Below the pieces are notes generated by a model. The model did no database searches. It had not been told where the DNA came from and saw only the letters and a program-made list of their open reading frames with translations. Positions 41,201-47,400 of a DNA stretch of 64,000 bases are shown piece after piece. Within the stretch, counting starts at the first letter, position 1. Each line of letters opens with the position of its first letter. Position numbers and translations under genes: made by a program. The DNA is from Brasenia schreberi. Lineage: Eukaryota; Streptophyta; Magnoliopsida; Nymphaeales; Cabombaceae. The stretch lies in assembly GCA_036023115.1 (NCBI GenBank), contig JAYKKT010000074.1, positions 8,516,501-8,580,500 of the forward strand, in the 5' to 3' direction.

Positions 41201-43457
41201 TTTAAAAATCATCAAAAAATATTACTTTTTTAAAAAAACATAAAAAAAAAATTGCAATATGCATCGTACCAAGAGACAATGGATTCAACATCAAAACAAA
41301 CTTGAATCACATGCATACATCGCTCTCGAACTTCATTTTCAAACAAGATTGATGCCTATTAATGAATGTTGAATACATAAGATATTTACAGAGAAAAGAA
41401 TGTCTTAAGGAGAAGAAGGATAGACACGCAAGAAGATGCAAGAAGAGCCAGACTCTAAACACATTTAACTATACAACAAACAACAACAACTAAGACATTT
41501 CCCATATTAGACGGGGTCGGCTACATGGATTCTTTGTTTTCACAACACCCTATCATGTGTCATGTTAGCAGTTAACTCACAATAAGCTAGATCATTCTTT
41601 ATTGTTTCTTTTCACCACTTTTGTGGTCGTCCTCTACCTCTTTTAATACTTTCAAAATCTAGTTTTTCATACCTTCTTACAAGTTCTTCTTTTGATCATC
41701 TTTTTATATGTCCAAACCATCTTAAACGATATTCTCTCATTTTATCCTCTATTGGTGTCACTCCTAATTTGTTTCTAATAACCTCATTATGTATACGGTC
41801 TTTTCTTGTATGACCACTCGTCCATCTCAACATCTTCATTTTTGTCACAGACATATTTTGTACATGTTGACGATTACCTGTCCAACACTCAAAACCATAA
41901 AACATAACAAGTCCAATTGTTACTCTATAATATTTATCTTTTAACTTTAATGATATCTTCTTATTACAAAGAATACCTGATGCTCCTCTCCATTTTAACC
42001 AACCAACATTAATTCTATATGTAACATCTCCATCAATTTTTCCATCCCTCTGAATAATTGACCCTAGATATTTAAAACGTTCCTTTTGGGGATGCAATGT
42101 GTGCCAATTTTAATTTTTATATCCTTTGAAGTAACCAAATGATCAAACTTACATTCCATATATTCTGTCCTTGTTCTACTAAGTCGGAAGCCTTTACTTT
42201 CTAATGTTTTTCTCCATAGTTTCAAATTTCTATTAACTTTTTCCTTAGACTTCTCTCGTATGGTATGACACGGAGCCTATATCGTAGTGTATCATATGAT
42301 ATGCTCCGATACAGTAAGATAAATATATTTTATGATACAAGTACTTAAACCGTAGGAGGTACTTAAACCGTATGAGTATCGTGTACCATATCCTACGATG
42401 TGATTTTTATATCACTGACTTTGGTTGCTAGCCTTGGCGGGAATCCAAATAGCTGAAGCCTGAAGGTTTCACTTTTTCACTTCATGCATCAAAGCTGGAA
42501 CAATCTCCACCTATTTGATTCCCCCTGATATATCCCAGAATGAAATGGCTTGCACGTATAATTTCAATTCGGAAGGTGAAGGCCAGATGGCCAAAAGGAG
42601 CTCATCAACGAGGAAATTCATATTTGATGTTAATTTTCATTTTTCAAGATAAAGATCGGAACTACGACTTAATTCCTAAAGGAAAGGCCCAGCAGCTTTG
42701 GAAGCATGCACTTACAACCATTTTTCGGTACGGGCAAACCTAAGAAGCAAGCATGAACAACCCAAAGCAAAAGATAAATCCAACTCCAACCCTGACCCAA
42801 ATATTTATTCCGTAACATTCCTGTGGAAAAGACCTACATGCACGATCAACATGAGCCCAAACAGTAGCGAGAATAAAATACTCGGCACCATGTCAGAACG
42901 GTCGCCGCAGCAGGAATTGAACCGCTCAGTCGTAATTGAAAGGAAGGCTTCCTAAGGGCCATATCTACTTTTCCCGTAGCTTCGCTTACAACCTTGCCAG
43001 ACTGAGAGCCATAAACTGACGGCGCCACTGGAAAAAGGCATCATTAGAAACAAAACCCTATAATTTAACACTGTCACGATATCCTCGACAAAACCTAACA
43101 AATACCCCGACAAGACTGCCCCATGATTGACGAACCCGATCACCCCCTCACCGGAACGCGACTCACAAACGGCAATGCGCACAAAACGCATGTAATATCT
43201 TTCAGGGATGAACTTCAACAACTCAAAACGGAAGTAAAGCAAGCAATAAAACCAATCACGAGAAATTACCAGATAAAGTATACAGGCGGATCGCCCACAA
43301 CGGAAGATCCGGCGGCATTCTCCGTCGCAGGGGCGCATGGCTGAGCTAGGGAAGCAGCGACAGAAGGAACAGAAACGTCGATCCACTGAACTGAATCGCT
43401 ACCGACGACCGGAACTTCCACGAACTTAACGGGAGGAGATGCAATCGCTGCCGCCAT
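5067..43457 (-). CDS. NUP160: nuclear pore complex protein NUP160 (3' part beyond window)
   Basis: Scaffold nucleoporin of the NUP107-160 (Y) complex at the nuclear envelope; the Arabidopsis protein is also called SAR1 and acts in mRNA export and auxin signalling (family knowledge). Exons on the minus strand: 43457-43270, 40349-40217, 40104-39834, 39461-39404, 32549-32392, 31960-31875, 30708-30610, 30420-30323, 29671-29551, 28680-28498, 28433-28223 (start uncertain), 28133-27559, 17576-17414, 16397-16120, 16023-15839, 5555-5485, 5404-5067. Joined phases agree throughout and give about 1,072 codons without a stop; the family is about 1,500 residues, so the C-terminal part is missing. Key signatures: [15 protein letters not shown] near the N-terminus, [20 protein letters not shown] in the beta-propeller, and [20 protein letters not shown] in the helical region. 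The start ATG sits in gccgccATGG. The intron after exon 5 uses a GC donor. Introns of about 10 kb hold nested transposons. Confidence 0.93.
5485..5555 (-). CDS. NUP160: NUP160 exon 16
   Basis: A 71-nt exon between atgcag and gtatga, encoding [20 protein letters not shown]. It completes an arginine codon started in exon 15, 10.3 kb upstream, and supplies the first base of the glycine codon of exon 17. Too short to find without the phase constraint. Confidence 0.85.
5556..6555. other. NUP160 intron 15, unrecognised part
   Basis: Part of the 10.3-kb intron between exons 15 and 16. No protein-like frame, known repeat end or RNA gene is apparent here. Confidence 0.5.
6831..7907 (+). pseudogene. 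RTE reverse transcriptase ORF remnant (copy A)
   Basis: Two successive frames in the same phase (6831-7283 and 7296-7907) cover the fingers and palm of an RTE reverse transcriptase, split by one TGA at 7281-7283. The first about 15 codons before KDEHEKIL come from the flanking hAT-A sequence and are not part of the LINE. The YxDD box is FADD, usual for this group. Confidence 0.75.
6882..8551 (+). mobile_element. RTE LINE copy A, 5'-truncated
   Basis: Encodes the C-terminal half of an RTE-type ORF2. [20 protein letters not shown] precedes the reverse transcriptase with [55 protein letters not shown] and the catalytic FADD box in MLFADDIVL. The C-terminal block [20 protein letters not shown] and IHVADPV follows. 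It ends with a TTG-repeat tail after gggaaaaggcatag. A stop after CVNY, a frameshift near 7857 and further stops beyond 8020 show it is dead. The 5' end is missing at a KDE-like position. Closely similar to copy B. Confidence 0.9.
8667..9244. other. NUP160 intron 15 sequence with imperfect duplicated motif
   Basis: No coding signal recognised. A motif of about 55 bp beginning near 8999 (atatgtgaccaagaataacg) recurs diverged near 9189 (atatgtgaccaagagcaagg). This looks like an old local duplication or part of an unrecognised element that was later interrupted by the RTE copy at 9245. Confidence 0.4.
9245..10624 (+). mobile_element. RTE LINE copy B, 5'-truncated, nearly open
   Basis: Starts inside the reverse transcriptase at [16 protein letters not shown] and runs to a short TTG-rich tail after ggaaaaaggcttag. 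The C-terminal ORF (9764-10594, 276 residues) is intact. It carries MLFADDIVL, the thumb, [11 protein letters not shown], and the terminal [26 protein letters not shown]. One TAA at 9731-9733 separates it from the upstream frame. It is the least damaged RTE copy here and therefore probably the youngest, though it cannot retrotranspose because its endonuclease half is absent. Confidence 0.9.
9764..10594 (+). pseudogene. RTE ORF2 C-terminal open frame
   Basis: 276 codons beginning at [20 protein letters not shown], an internal methionine of the palm domain, and ending at IHVVDPV. It covers the catalytic FADD and the thumb plus the basic C-terminal region with [17 protein letters not shown]. This is retrotransposon protein, not a host gene. 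Confidence 0.7.
10626..10801 (-). mobile_element. L1-type LINE reverse transcriptase fragment
   Basis: The minus frame reads [17 protein letters not shown], then [20 protein letters not shown] and RHIAMC. This corresponds to the L1-clade pattern NxTxIxLIPK..xP..VxxFRPIxLC. It stops abruptly against the TTG tail of RTE copy B, suggesting that copy inserted into an older L1 fragment. Confidence 0.6.
10948..11335 (+). mobile_element. 5' LTR of decayed Copia-type element
   Basis: Starts at TGTTAAAACATG. It contains CCGTTGGGGGCTGA, a stretch ccttcacccttaattg, and a segment aataaataagttgttttgc, all of which recur in order in 14697-14990. It is followed at 11336 by GGGCATAAGAGCA, a plausible decayed Met-tRNA primer-binding site, and then by gag-like sequence. 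Confidence 0.5.
11470..12410 (+). pseudogene. Copia gag remnant
   Basis: After the LTR a frame begins [20 protein letters not shown], resembling the start of Copia gag. It decays into multiple stops. The segment 12098-12400 stays open and is lysine/arginine-rich, but lacks a clear CCHC knuckle. The assignment rests on position and on the protease motif that follows. Confidence 0.4.
12411..13017 (+). pseudogene. Copia protease remnant with 258-bp tandem duplication
   Basis: Near 12415 the frame reads [12 protein letters not shown], the aspartic protease active-site pattern DSGAS of Copia elements, then [18 protein letters not shown] and [17 protein letters not shown]. The block 12500-12757 is repeated in tandem at 12758-13015 (both begin gatggtacaaaactcc and end gctaccag). 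Integrase and reverse transcriptase are absent, so the element is deleted. Confidence 0.6.
13018..13345 (+). mobile_element. possible second LTR and primer-binding site
   Basis: A GTTGTTGGGGGCCCAACGG segment resembles the start region of the LTR at 10948 in style but not in detail. A tataaatac promoter-like sequence lies near 13146, and the block ends before tAGTATCAAAGTC (13333-13345), similar to the Met-tRNA primer-binding site. It may be the 5' LTR of a related but distinct Copia element; its partner LTR is not visible. Confidence 0.35.
13696..14358 (-). mobile_element. RTE LINE copy C with 19-bp target duplication
   Basis: The insert 13715-14339 is the 3' end of an RTE LINE on the minus strand, from a point near [15 protein letters not shown] to a TTG-repeat tail. 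It is flanked on both sides by ttaaagaagcatgagaata (13696-13714 and 14340-14358). This is a clean target-primed, strongly 5'-truncated insertion of about 625 bp. The encoded C-terminal region includes [20 protein letters not shown] and [19 protein letters not shown], with a shift after the REHRL motif. Confidence 0.92.
14697..14990 (+). mobile_element. 3' LTR-like block of Copia-type element
   Basis: Contains, in the same order as 10948-11335, an accgttggggactgat-like start, cctatacactctaaattat, ccttcacccttgctatataa, aataaataagttgttttga and a ctcttggcgattcttgattt block. It is truncated at its 5' side. The TATA-like gctatataaatagag at about 14810 is better preserved here than in the left copy. 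Confidence 0.5.
14991..15838. other. NUP160 intron 15 start, with AT/GA simple repeats
   Basis: Intronic sequence just downstream of exon 15. It contains an alternating atatatac tract (about 15551-15594) followed by gagagaggg repeats to 15616. No gene is apparent. Confidence 0.5.
15839..16023 (-). CDS. NUP160: NUP160 exon 15
   Basis: Encodes [20 protein letters not shown], then [40 protein letters not shown] and F before an AG|gt donor, phase 0 to 2. The following acceptor is 10.3 kb away at 5555. Confidence 0.88.
16120..16397 (-). CDS. NUP160: NUP160 exon 14
   Basis: Encodes [20 protein letters not shown], then the helical segment [20 protein letters not shown] and [20 protein letters not shown]. 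It begins after tagcag and ends at GTTGAG before gtaggt. Confidence 0.9.
16398..17413. repeat. NUP160 intron 13 with GA microsatellite
   Basis: A 1-kb intron. The only distinct feature is an uninterrupted (GA)n tract at about 17241-17275. The open frames crossing it are artefacts of the repeat. Confidence 0.7.
17414..17576 (-). CDS. NUP160: NUP160 exon 13
   Basis: Encodes [20 protein letters not shown] and [20 protein letters not shown], then [14 protein letters not shown]. It starts after ttccag, phase 0, and ends in phase 1 before gtactt. The preceding exon lies 10 kb away at 27559. Confidence 0.9.
17816..18097 (-). mobile_element. RTE LINE fragment (linker before reverse transcriptase)
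   Basis: The minus frame 18097-17867 reads [40 protein letters not shown] and [13 protein letters not shown]. This is the segment that precedes the reverse transcriptase in RTE ORF2. After a one-base shift it continues as [15 protein letters not shown] down to about 17820. It represents a part of the LINE not covered by the other copies. Confidence 0.75.
18098..18303 (-). mobile_element. RTE LINE 3' end fragment
   Basis: The reverse complement ends in the CTAGTATGGGAAAAGGCTTA block and a TTGTTGTTGG tail at about 18104. It contains WKETIKxD and RGRGxP-equivalent sequence. It abuts the preceding RTE linker fragment on one side and LTR sequence at 18313 on the other, so it is a separate, strongly truncated insertion. 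Confidence 0.8.
18313..18630 (-). mobile_element. 3' LTR plus polypurine tract of small LTR element
   Basis: LTR 18313-18614 begins TGTTAGAATTCG and ends TTCAACA. The minus-strand sequence just before it reads CTTAACTTAAGGGGGG (18615-18630), a polypurine tract, which identifies this as the 3' LTR of a minus-strand element. The rest of the element is lost near 18711, where a hAT-A end begins. Confidence 0.75.
19192..19468 (+). pseudogene. hAT-A transposase BED zinc-finger part
   Basis: The frame reads [40 protein letters not shown] and [20 protein letters not shown]. The CxxC...HH/C arrangement is a BED-type DNA-binding finger. The frame stops being open where the LTR element inserts. After removing the insertion and one target duplication it continues into [20 protein letters not shown] at 21665. 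Stops follow, so the gene is dead. Confidence 0.8.
19464..21669 (-). mobile_element. complete non-autonomous Copia-type LTR element with GTCTC duplication
   Basis: Two LTRs of 333 and 332 bp (19469-19801 and 21333-21664), both bounded by TGTTGG...TTCAACA, flank 1,531 bp. The flanks are gtctc at 19464-19468 and 21665-21669, a 5-bp target duplication. On the minus strand a polypurine tract (CTTGAGGGGGG, 19802-19812) precedes the 3' LTR, and a decayed Met-tRNA site (TGTATGAGAGCC) follows the 5' LTR. The interior shows no gag-pol, only short frames and a 45-bp tandem duplication, so it needed proteins from another element. The close LTR similarity implies a fairly recent insertion. Confidence 0.92.
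20726..20815. repeat. 45-bp tandem duplication inside the LTR element
   Basis: The unit begins gcagcttcaccctatagttt and ends aaccccaaag or aaccccagag. Copy 1 is 20726-20770 and copy 2 is 20771-20815, differing at one or two bases. Confidence 0.9.
21806..22932. mobile_element. non-autonomous hAT-A element with GTTGAGTT duplication
   Basis: The 1,111-bp element 21814-22924 starts CAATGTTATCCG and its right end in reverse complement starts CAGTATTGTCTG; differences are transitions only. It is flanked by GTTGAGTT at 21806-21813 and 22925-22932 (the match extends to a preceding G). Both ends carry GTATCG/CGATAC palindromes. The AT-rich interior has no transposase. The paralogous linker near 2290 lacks this insert, which supports the boundaries. 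Confidence 0.85.
24153..24611 (+). pseudogene. hAT-B transposase N-terminal part with BED finger
   Basis: 152 codons. A serine/glycine-rich start is followed by [20 protein letters not shown], then [20 protein letters not shown] and [20 protein letters not shown]. This gives CxxC and the H...C pattern of a BED finger, then a lysine/glutamate-rich coiled region. The frame ends at a TGA before the core domain. Confidence 0.75.
24843..26210 (+). pseudogene. hAT-B transposase catalytic and dimerisation remnant
   Basis: Frames give [40 protein letters not shown] and [20 protein letters not shown] (DUF659/hAT core). Later come [20 protein letters not shown] and, near 26030-26150, [20 protein letters not shown] and [11 protein letters not shown], the hAT C-terminal dimerisation motif. 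The DGW around the first catalytic aspartate in copy 2 is changed to NRL here. Several stops and shifts make it inactive. Confidence 0.8.
26813..26940 (-). mobile_element. partial LTR of the small Copia-type family
   Basis: Shares ccaacccttatataatgggt, aaaatgaccaaaatgccctt and aataacatrac-like blocks with the LTR at 18313-18614, equivalent to roughly its last 130 bp. It is truncated at both ends and joined directly to the hAT-B right end. Confidence 0.65.
26941..27558. other. NUP160 intron 12 start
   Basis: Intronic sequence adjacent to exon 12. I see no coding or repeat structure beyond a short poly-A run. Confidence 0.4.
27559..28133 (-). CDS. NUP160: NUP160 exon 12 (longest)
   Basis: 575 nt encoding residues about 536-727. 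It contains [60 protein letters not shown] and [20 protein letters not shown]. The acceptor is ttttag at 28134 and the donor is CAG|gtatat. It covers the first part of the alpha-helical region. Confidence 0.92.
28223..28433 (-). CDS. NUP160: NUP160 exon 11 (5' boundary uncertain)
   Basis: Encodes [20 protein letters not shown] and [20 protein letters not shown], ending TATG before gtaaac. The upstream intron from 28497 is short (about 64 nt). The in-phase acceptor cactgag at 28434 is my choice, because the alternative AG sites nearby break the reading phase. Confidence 0.8.
28498..28680 (-). CDS. NUP160: NUP160 exon 10
   Basis: Encodes [40 protein letters not shown] and [12 protein letters not shown]. 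It begins after ctgcag and ends at CAG before gtaaat, phase 0 at both sides. Confidence 0.9.
28681..29550. repeat. NUP160 intron 9 with AT microsatellite
   Basis: The intron includes an (AT)n tract at about 29056-29076. A minus-strand frame at 28810-29142 runs through the tract but has no usable splice phase, so it is not an exon. Confidence 0.6.
29551..29671 (-). CDS. NUP160: NUP160 exon 9
   Basis: Encodes [40 protein letters not shown]. It starts after ttccag by completing an ATG codon and ends at AAG before gtatct. Confidence 0.9.
29672..30322. other. NUP160 intron 8
   Basis: About 650 bp with no recognisable gene or repeat. Confidence 0.4.
30323..30420 (-). CDS. NUP160: NUP160 exon 8
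   Basis: Encodes [20 protein letters not shown] and [12 protein letters not shown], a late blade of the beta-propeller. Acceptor ttgcag, donor GATAT|gtgagt. Confidence 0.88.
30610..30708 (-). CDS. NUP160: NUP160 exon 7
   Basis: Encodes [20 protein letters not shown] and [13 protein letters not shown]. The donor GAG|gtaata is clear. The acceptor (atgaag) is weak but is the only one that keeps phase without a stop. Confidence 0.78.
30709..31874. other. NUP160 intron 6, with a tRNA-like SINE-head candidate
   Basis: A 1.2-kb intron. At about 31625-31700 the plus strand has an actcagtggtaggactc block and, 40-odd bases on, gtgctcgattcctgg. These resemble the A and B boxes of a tRNA promoter, as in plant tRNA-derived SINEs. 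The cloverleaf is not intact. Nothing else is recognised. Confidence 0.35.
31875..31960 (-). CDS. NUP160: NUP160 exon 6
   Basis: Encodes [20 protein letters not shown] and IAILHRNEL, matching the RLWVG-type propeller segment of plant NUP160. It starts with GC, completing a glycine codon begun before the GC-donor intron. Confidence 0.9.
32392..32549 (-). CDS. NUP160: NUP160 exon 5, followed by a GC splice donor
   Basis: Encodes [40 protein letters not shown] and [12 protein letters not shown]. The exon ends GCAG before gcaagt (32391-32386), the classic form of a GC-AG intron. The phase joins perfectly with exon 6, and no GT donor nearby does so. Confidence 0.9.
32907..33921. mobile_element. 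non-autonomous hAT-A element with GTCTCCAC duplication
   Basis: Element 32915-33913. The left end is CAATATTATAGATATTG and the right end in reverse complement is TAATGTTGTAAATATC. GTCTCCAC flanks both sides (32907-32914, 33914-33921). Subterminal CATATCATACAAT-type palindromes are present on both sides. An RTE LINE fragment (33330-33812) is nested inside. Confidence 0.88.
33330..33812 (-). mobile_element. RTE LINE fragment, strongly diverged
   Basis: On the minus strand it carries [29 protein letters not shown] and [20 protein letters not shown] sequence, the C-terminal part of RTE ORF2, and the tail aacaacaacaactatgcct at its left end. It is more diverged than the other copies, so it is an older insertion. 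Confidence 0.8.
33922..35429. repeat. NUP160 intron 4 sequence with GA repeats
   Basis: No gene recognised. Short purine repeats occur at about 34239-34268, 34983-34999 and 35220-35236. A tandem pair of cagcagaaggayaggttagg units lies just to the left, within the hAT-A element (33163-33210). Confidence 0.45.
36660..38330 (+). pseudogene. hAT-B transposase remnant (copy 2)
   Basis: The BED part near 36780-36850 keeps [11 protein letters not shown]. The core keeps [20 protein letters not shown] with the conserved DGW, then [40 protein letters not shown] lies at 38060-38130. The C-terminal dimerisation part is present as DPLDW then a stop, and [13 protein letters not shown]. Stops and frameshifts are scattered throughout. 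Confidence 0.75.
38706..38785 (+). mobile_element. 40-bp RTE tail insertion with 20-bp target duplication
   Basis: The insert 38726-38765 consists only of ccctctagtatgggaaaagg, cttag and a TTG-repeat, the extreme 3' end of the RTE LINE. It is flanked by tataccttagccgtgtttcc at 38706-38725 and 38766-38785. The hAT-B copy 1 at about 26755 has a single copy of this flank, which is the empty site. Confidence 0.92.
38841..39403. other. NUP160 intron 4, right end
   Basis: No feature recognised between the hAT-B right end and exon 4. Confidence 0.4.
39404..39461 (-). CDS. NUP160: NUP160 exon 4
   Basis: A 58-nt exon encoding [18 protein letters not shown] and the start of an arginine codon, ending TCGAG before gtctcg. 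The short frame continuing past this point is intronic. The next exon is 6.9 kb away. Confidence 0.85.
39834..40104 (-). CDS. NUP160: NUP160 exon 3
   Basis: Encodes [40 protein letters not shown], then [20 protein letters not shown] and [13 protein letters not shown]. Early beta-propeller blades. Acceptor ttacag, donor CAAG|gtattc. Confidence 0.92.
40217..40349 (-). CDS. NUP160: NUP160 exon 2
   Basis: Encodes [40 protein letters not shown] and SRIK. It completes the tryptophan codon from exon 1 (TG|G). Acceptor tacag, donor AAG|gttgat. Confidence 0.92.
40350..41120. other. NUP160 intron 1, left part
   Basis: No gene or recognised repeat. Confidence 0.4.
41121..42417. mobile_element. hAT-A non-autonomous element with nested RTE LINE
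   Basis: The left end is CAATGTTGTAAATAGCATATCG. The right end in reverse complement is CAGTGATATAAAAATCACATCG. Palindromic ATCATATGATAT sequence lies near 42290. The octamers outside (acttgcag and actttggt) share only their first four bases. It contains the RTE LINE 41473-42255. Confidence 0.62.
41473..42255 (-). mobile_element. RTE LINE copy F, 5'-truncated
   Basis: From a point just after the FADD region ([29 protein letters not shown] at 42130-42210) to the TTG-repeat tail at 41473-41490. The frame 42097-41696 keeps [40 protein letters not shown] and [20 protein letters not shown]. Confidence 0.85.
42418..43269. other. NUP160 intron 1, right part
   Basis: Low-copy-looking sequence next to exon 1. 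Open frames here are short and on both strands, with no recognised domain. Confidence 0.4.
43270..43457 (-). CDS. NUP160: NUP160 exon 1 with start codon
   Basis: Starts at ATG 43457-43455 (context gccgccATGG) and encodes [40 protein letters not shown] and DPPVYFIW. An in-frame upstream ATG at 43511 would add 18 residues, but the homologous proteins start near this point (from memory), and the Kozak context favours the inner ATG. Donor ATCTG|gtaatt splits the tryptophan codon. Confidence 0.92.
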
Positions 43458-44444
43458 GGCCAAGTGGCCAGTTGTCCGGACTCTGGTCGAGTTTCGCCGC
43501 AATAACCACAAAAGAAGAGGAACAACCAGAATCCGCCGGAAAATCGGGTGAGCTCGCCGGAGGGCAGGAATGAATTTGTGTGCAGGGAGGAAGGAAAAAT
43601 GAATATGGCGCCAAAAGATGCAGCCCTAGGGTTCAGAAGAATACGAAATTGAAAACCGGCGGCTTGAATCCCACGCGACCGCCCGGGTCGATCAATCGGT
43701 CTTGTGTATTACGGGTTGTGACGCGACAGAAAGGAGCTTAAATTACCCGGAGCCGTTTAATTATGGGGTCCGTTTGGATGCGGAGGTGTTTGGACTCTGT
43801 TCTGGAGGTCCGGGTCATTACCGTTACTTTGGGTCCGGAGCAACACAATCGCGCATAAATATTGCTTGGGGGGGAAAAAGGATCAAGGATGTACCCAAAG
43901 CAACGTTAGCTCATCGGGCTCTCTGTCTCGCACGTTCCATTTTGATGAGTTCGATTCCCCAATGCATACACGTCTGAGTGTAATACCGCGAGATCACCCA
44001 TCATAGTGTACTAATTCTCGCTCAAGCATGTTGGATTCATGAGTTTTCGAGCAATCAAACTCAGGATCATTGGCACCAGGAAAACCAATTTATTCCACAA
44101 CAAGCACTCAAGTTCTTTGGTTTGACAATCTTGAAAGATCAATCAACCAAACATCTTTCTCCAACATACATTTATGTAAATCAAAAACATTAAGGATCTG
44201 CCGAACCCACATCATTTTTTCCCGGTACGCACCTTGGGTTAGGCAGACTCTTACCAGGTATACACACACATACTGGGTATTGATCTTTTGACATTCAAGT
44301 TGAAGGTTTCTTGAATAGGTCCGCTAGCCAGGAAATAGCTCCTTGTGCCCCGTATAGAGCTTATACATCAAGGATGAAACATAAGAATCAGAACATGGAA
44401 AATAACAAGCACCATTTTTTTCACTCACATCTACAGAGACAATG
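43458..44444. promoter_or_regulatory. NUP160 upstream region; tRNA-like motif
   Basis: Upstream and 5'-UTR sequence between NUP160 and the 3' end of VPS2. No clear TATA box is seen near the NUP160 start. At 43905-43960 the plus strand has gttagctcatcgggctc and, about 40 bases later, gagttcgattcccc, which match tRNA A- and B-box consensus. The acceptor arms do not pair, so this is a SINE-like head rather than a tRNA gene. Confidence 0.35.
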
Positions 44445-47400
44445 CTACATTTTCCTGAGATTGTCTAGCCTGGCCTGCAAGTCGAGGTCAAGACTAGCAT
44501 CACTCGCCACGGATTCACCCTGATCGACTTTGGTTGTTCCAGCAGGTGCAGACACAGCAATTGTTGGAACCGTAGCCAGCTGCACCAATACGCAGTATCT
44601 CAATCGCGGTTCACTGCAACAATTTTTCATCAGGAAAATAATGCATAGAAAAGGTTTTACCTGTGAATGGATGTCGATCTCGATTTCATCAAGCACCTGG
44701 TTGACAAGCTCTTCTGTTTCTTCTTCAACCTCATCTCCTTCCAGAGCATCATCTACTGAATCACTCATCACATCCATTGTCATCTCCATTTTCTCGTTTT
44801 GTCTCTCGAACTCTTGCATTAACTTATGCATTACGAGTAGATTCATCTGTCTGTTCATTTGTGCCATAGCTTTTGTAACGCTCGTCATAGCTTGCCCCAT
44901 TGCTTGAGTTGATTTCATTGCCTGATGATATTAAACAAACTTCAGTGCCAAACACTAAACCATCTTCTGGAATCATCAGTATATAACACCCATCCAAATA
45001 AAAAGCTTCTTTTATATAATGAAATGACAGAATATAATACGATTCACTCCTCTATTCAAAGTTAAAATGCTCCTTTTTGCGATTTATGAAACATGTCTTT
45101 GCATAAAAGATCTTCATCAGCATGTCAGGCTGCTGAGTGCTCAAGGTCGGTTTCAGATTCCATCATGAAAGGAGAAATCATAAAACAGAAACCCTCTTGG
45201 AGACAATGACATCCCTTCCGATGAAGTACAAAAAGGTCCTTTTCCTTCCTCGTGTGCAAGTTCAAGATACATATGGAGAGAGAGAGAGAGAGAGATTAGA
45301 CTGACCTGCATTCTGAGAGACACCTTGGAGCTGAGATTTAAGTGCATAGAATTTTGTGATTTGATTCCTTGTCCTGATAAGGTCCTTGGCCATTACCTTG
45401 ACCGCACCCTGAAGAGAAAATTTGTGATAATGAGTAAAAGAGGAAAATTCACAACATTTGAATTTAGGTGATCAAGCTCTAAATTCAGCCAACCCGATGT
45501 CTCGAGTTGAGTCAGCTATGACTCTTTTGTTCTCTTGCGAATGGTAATGTTATCGTGCAAAGTGTTTTTCATTTTTCCAGCACTTATTATTAGTCCATGG
45601 CTTTTCTTAGAGGAAGAATTTAATGTTGAATGCCTGAGGGAATCAGTAATTTGATGCCATCTACTTAGCGACAGGAGTCTGAGCACTAGGAGACTAGGCG
45701 ACATTCGATTAGGGAGATGCTCTTGAATGAATCTCAAAGACGAATCTGCAACTGGAATGCTTTCCATGGCGAGAAGGGCCTCTGTTTTGTGTCATAAGGT
45801 TGGGAGTTTCTTACGTTTCAACTAGTATGTACATGCTAAAAGGGTGAAAGTAACCTTTGAAATACGCTGAGACCACTCCAACGAAGATGTAGATGGTTAA
45901 ATTTTCATTGGGTCAAAGACAGAAACTACAGTTACTTTTCAAACAGAAAGAATCATGCGGCAAATTAAAAACTTCACAACATAAGCAACATTATGAAAAC
46001 TACACTAAACACTAGATACAGGGAAGATGGAAGTAACAGTTTTTGAAATTTCCAACTGTTCGAACTTTCCAAAGTTCCTACAACAACAAGCATCACTTTG
46101 ATATATTTTAATACAGTATGCAGCAGCGTTATCTTGCTGTAACATCATGATTCAAAACATGCTTAGCCCATTTAGAGGAGTATGCTACAAACCTCAGATG
46201 CTTTGTCCTTTGTTTTTCATGTCTCAATCAGTCAGCATGCACTTACTGTTAATTCTTTATCATCCTAAGAGTCATGTTGCATGAGAACATCATACTTGCA
46301 CATGACTTCAAGGCTATGTCATATACAAGCTAATAAAACTCTATATAGCAGCCATAAGTTCCAGAAGATACATCAGTCTCAAAGTCCTTTTCTGAAGCCA
46401 AAACCAAACACTAAGTGGGGTTGGTCTTCTTTGTTTCTTTTTGTTACAATGGGAGGCGGAAGCCTAACACACACAGGCGTGCACCTTGGACAATCGAACT
46501 CACCCCTGCAATGGGTGTCAGACAGCCCTGCCCGTGAATTAACACTATTGGTGCGGTTGGCTACATGAATTCTGAATCATAATTGACCTTGATCTTGTGT
46601 CATATTAGCATTAACTCCAGTTGTAGTTTCAGGGGAGCCTCCCCTGCAACAAGTTGACTTTTTTTTTTCTTCCGCTTCTTGTATCTCTTCTGCATCTTGA
46701 TGACAGTATATAGTATTCATCTATTTTAGGATTATTTCTTGGCTTCTGCTCCACGTATGGCTTTTCATATCCATTTGATACCTCGTGAGCAGAGGAAACT
46801 GTTTGCTAAATCTTCCCATCTAACTCGTACTTGAGCAATTTTTTGGAGAACCAACTCCTTAAGACTGCGTCTGCATTTATGGTTGATCGTGTTCTGTAAG
46901 GACAATCTCACCAAATATCAGGAAATCACTTTGCTATCAAGCCTGAGTCACTAAAACTTCCAAATATGATTCAAAATACCCACTTATTGAAGCCAAAAAG
47001 CAAGCACTGAATTTCCTGAAACTGTCATGCAAGTCTCTATCAGGCTATCCCCAATTAACGTAAAAGGAGATGATATACACAGTCAAACATACAAAATTGG
47101 ATTCAGATAAGGACCAGATTACTCCAGTGAAGGTGCAAAATGAATGCCACAAAGAAATCCTGAATATGGTGTAAGAGATGCAGAACAGAACAATAAATAC
47201 AAGAAAGGAAGCTGCCCAAAATGCAGATACTAGCGAGAATATAAACTAGGAGCCATCACAAGGTTTGATGTTACTTTTTGTCATAGTCATACAGCTAACT
47301 AAATGGTTTTCAGTTTACCATCATATCATATGTAGATCTTGAACAACATTGACATAGTTATCTTTTCCTAATAAGAAAGCCGAGGTTGAGCCAGAACCCT

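Noticed and set aside
43905..43965. Functional tRNA gene
   Set aside because: A- and B-box-like sequences exist, but acceptor and anticodon stems do not pair.
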